Below are positions 5,071 to 5,164 of a stretch of 5,164 nt of DNA, in pieces. The position numbers and the translations under genes were made by a program. Origin of the DNA: Gemmatimonadaceae bacterium (GTDB lineage: Bacteria > Gemmatimonadota > Gemmatimonadetes > Gemmatimonadales > Gemmatimonadaceae); the NCBI GenBank assembly GCA_013820975.1, contig JACDHQ010000118.1:1546-6709 (forward strand). The letters are read 5' to 3'. Below the pieces are notes generated by a model. That model saw only the letters and a list, made by a program, of their open reading frames with translations, made no database searches and was not told the DNA's origin. Position 1 is the first letter of the stretch. Every line of letters begins with the position of its first letter.

Positions 5071-5164
5071 CGGACAAGGGACCACCGCGCGCAACGCGTC
5101 GCGGCGGCGTTCCGGCATGCCCTGAGCCAATTCACGAGACGCGCCCGGCGCCGCGCACGCATGG

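Noticed and set aside
4198..5130. 310-residue antisense open frame over the 279-residue gene
   Set aside because: The translation is Arg/Cys/Gln-rich without regular structure, as usual for the complement of a GC-rich gene. The + frame has a ribosome site, promoter-like element and helical composition.
5071..5164. Possible start of another gene at ATG 5161 and a CCGCG/CGCGG dyad (5085-5089, 5100-5104)
   Set aside because: The ATG is at the window edge with no Shine-Dalgarno, and the dyad is short with a 10-nt loop and no T-run, so neither can be supported.
1..5164. CRISPR array, insertion sequence, rRNA or prophage genes
   Set aside because: No spaced repeat series, transposase motifs, terminal inverted repeats or rRNA-like segments were seen on either strand.

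Overview
The window is GC-rich (roughly two thirds G+C by eye) bacterial chromosomal DNA. Its recognisable core is a bacterial non-homologous end-joining (NHEJ) operon on the + strand. The first 130 bases encode a Lys/Arg/Ala/Thr-rich C-terminal tail, most easily read as the end of a Ku gene. Next comes an ATP-dependent DNA ligase of the LigD type (142-1164), then an LigD-type primase/polymerase (1157-2209). The two LigD activities lie in the order LIG then POL, as in the fused Bacillus-type enzyme, but here they are separate reading frames overlapping by 8 nt. I see no 3'-phosphoesterase (PE/NUC) domain. A 107-residue protein of unknown function (2229-2552) follows 19 nt after the polymerase stop, behind the best Shine-Dalgarno sequence in the window, so it is probably part of the same transcript.

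Bases 2553-2735 are intergenic and hold an out-of-frame partial repeat of the preceding gene's 3' end and a perfect 8-bp hairpin. After this lies a lipoprotein with a six-bladed TolB/PD40-like beta-propeller (2736-3638, +). It converges on a small hypothetical gene on the - strand (3658-3993). From 3994 to 4230 there is a divergent control region: a G-rich tract, two back-to-back promoter-like elements and an A+T-richer, foldable leader. The leader feeds a 279-residue all-helical protein of unknown function (4231-5070, +). In the last 94 bases (5071-5164) I see no supportable gene.

Organism: high GC, Ku/LigD NHEJ, and above all a lipoprotein beginning Ala-Ala-Cys-Gly-Glu-Gly-Thr-Gly-Pro ahead of PD40 repeats remind me of Gemmatimonadota. 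This is an inference from general style, not from a database match.

Working together: Ku would bind DNA ends and recruit the polymerase (end filling, preferably with ribonucleotides in this family) and the ligase (nick sealing). The 107-residue protein is a possible accessory factor only by position. The lipoprotein, the - strand gene and the 279-residue protein have no visible functional link to repair. The most interesting points are the split LigD, the unknown small gene in the repair operon, and the structured divergent control region with a hairpin at the start codon of the 279-residue protein.
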